This document shows, in pieces, positions 63,869-64,000 of a DNA stretch of 64,000 bases; position 1 is the first letter of the stretch; each line of letters opens with the position of its first letter. The stretch is from Jaminaea rosea (lineage: Eukaryota > Basidiomycota > Exobasidiomycetes > Microstromatales), in the NCBI RefSeq assembly GCF_003144245.1, contig NW_020289975.1, positions 949,496 through 1,013,495 on the forward strand. Reading direction: 5' to 3'. The translations under genes and the position numbers were made by a program. The notes under the pieces were generated by a model. That model ran no database searches and was not told the origin of the DNA. It saw only the letters and a list, made by a program, of their open reading frames with translations.

Positions 63869-64000
63869 CTCTTGACGTGCGTCTTGGCTTGGATGAGGAG
63901 ACTTGCGAGGCAGAATAGAGGAGAGAGGGATGGAGGCATCGACGGCTTCGAGGTCGGGGTAAGCAGAGCAGGCTGTGGAGCAAATGAACAGCCATCGCGG
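63869..64000. other. Upstream flank of the secreted-protein gene
   Basis: 132 bases to the window end; pyrimidine-rich on the gene strand, likely leader and promoter. Confidence 0.4.

Overview
The window looks like a nuclear segment of a GC-rich basidiomycete fungus, most likely near the Ustilaginomycotina. The grounds are: short GT-AG introns, mostly with GTGAGT-type donors; dense gene packing on both strands; and fungal or opisthokont families such as MKT1, CSC1/RSN1, HPM1, JEN1-type carboxylate transporter, SNX4/ATG24, PAM18 and a COMPASS SET1. The placement below phylum is inference. No virus-like element, transposon ORF, CRISPR array, rRNA or tRNA gene was recognised.

Layout, left to right. 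0.3-8.3 kb: aldo/keto reductase, a coiled-coil protein of unknown function, a D-amino-acid-oxidase-type flavoenzyme, a SAP30BP/HCNGP protein, the polyadenylation factor FIP1, and the TIM23 import-motor J-protein PAM18. 9-12 kb: a CSC1/OSCA-type channel protein. 12-15 kb: gene-poor. 15.2-16.7 kb: divergent histone H2A and H2B genes. 17.3-23.1 kb: a tandem pair of related, poorly understood genes that combine a zinc-finger-like N-terminus with a GIY-YIG-nuclease-like domain, with duplicated 5' flanks. This is the least conventional part of the window. 23.1-25.5 kb: gene-poor. 25.6-42 kb: a 1,328-residue Ser-rich protein, an RCO1-like double-PHD protein, a DUF4604 (KIAA1143-like) protein, a mitochondrial GGQ rescue factor (ICT1/MRPL58), MKT1, a seven-span membrane protein and the GPI-anchor enzyme PIG-L/GPI12. 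42-51 kb: an intronless SET1, HPM1 and a JEN1-type transporter. 51.2-53 kb: gene-poor. 53-64 kb: centrin/CDC31, SNX4/ATG24, HPC2/ubinuclein, an eIF4E with a very long N-terminal extension, and a secreted protein made of two copies of an unrecognised domain.

Functionally the window is mostly housekeeping. Chromatin genes are well represented (H2A, H2B, SET1, an RCO1-like Rpd3S subunit, HPC2 of the HIR chaperone), as are mRNA metabolism and translation genes (FIP1, MKT1, eIF4E, ICT1). Exon joins were deduced by hand from reading frame, splice consensus and conserved protein motifs. Most are phase-consistent, but none has been tested against transcripts.
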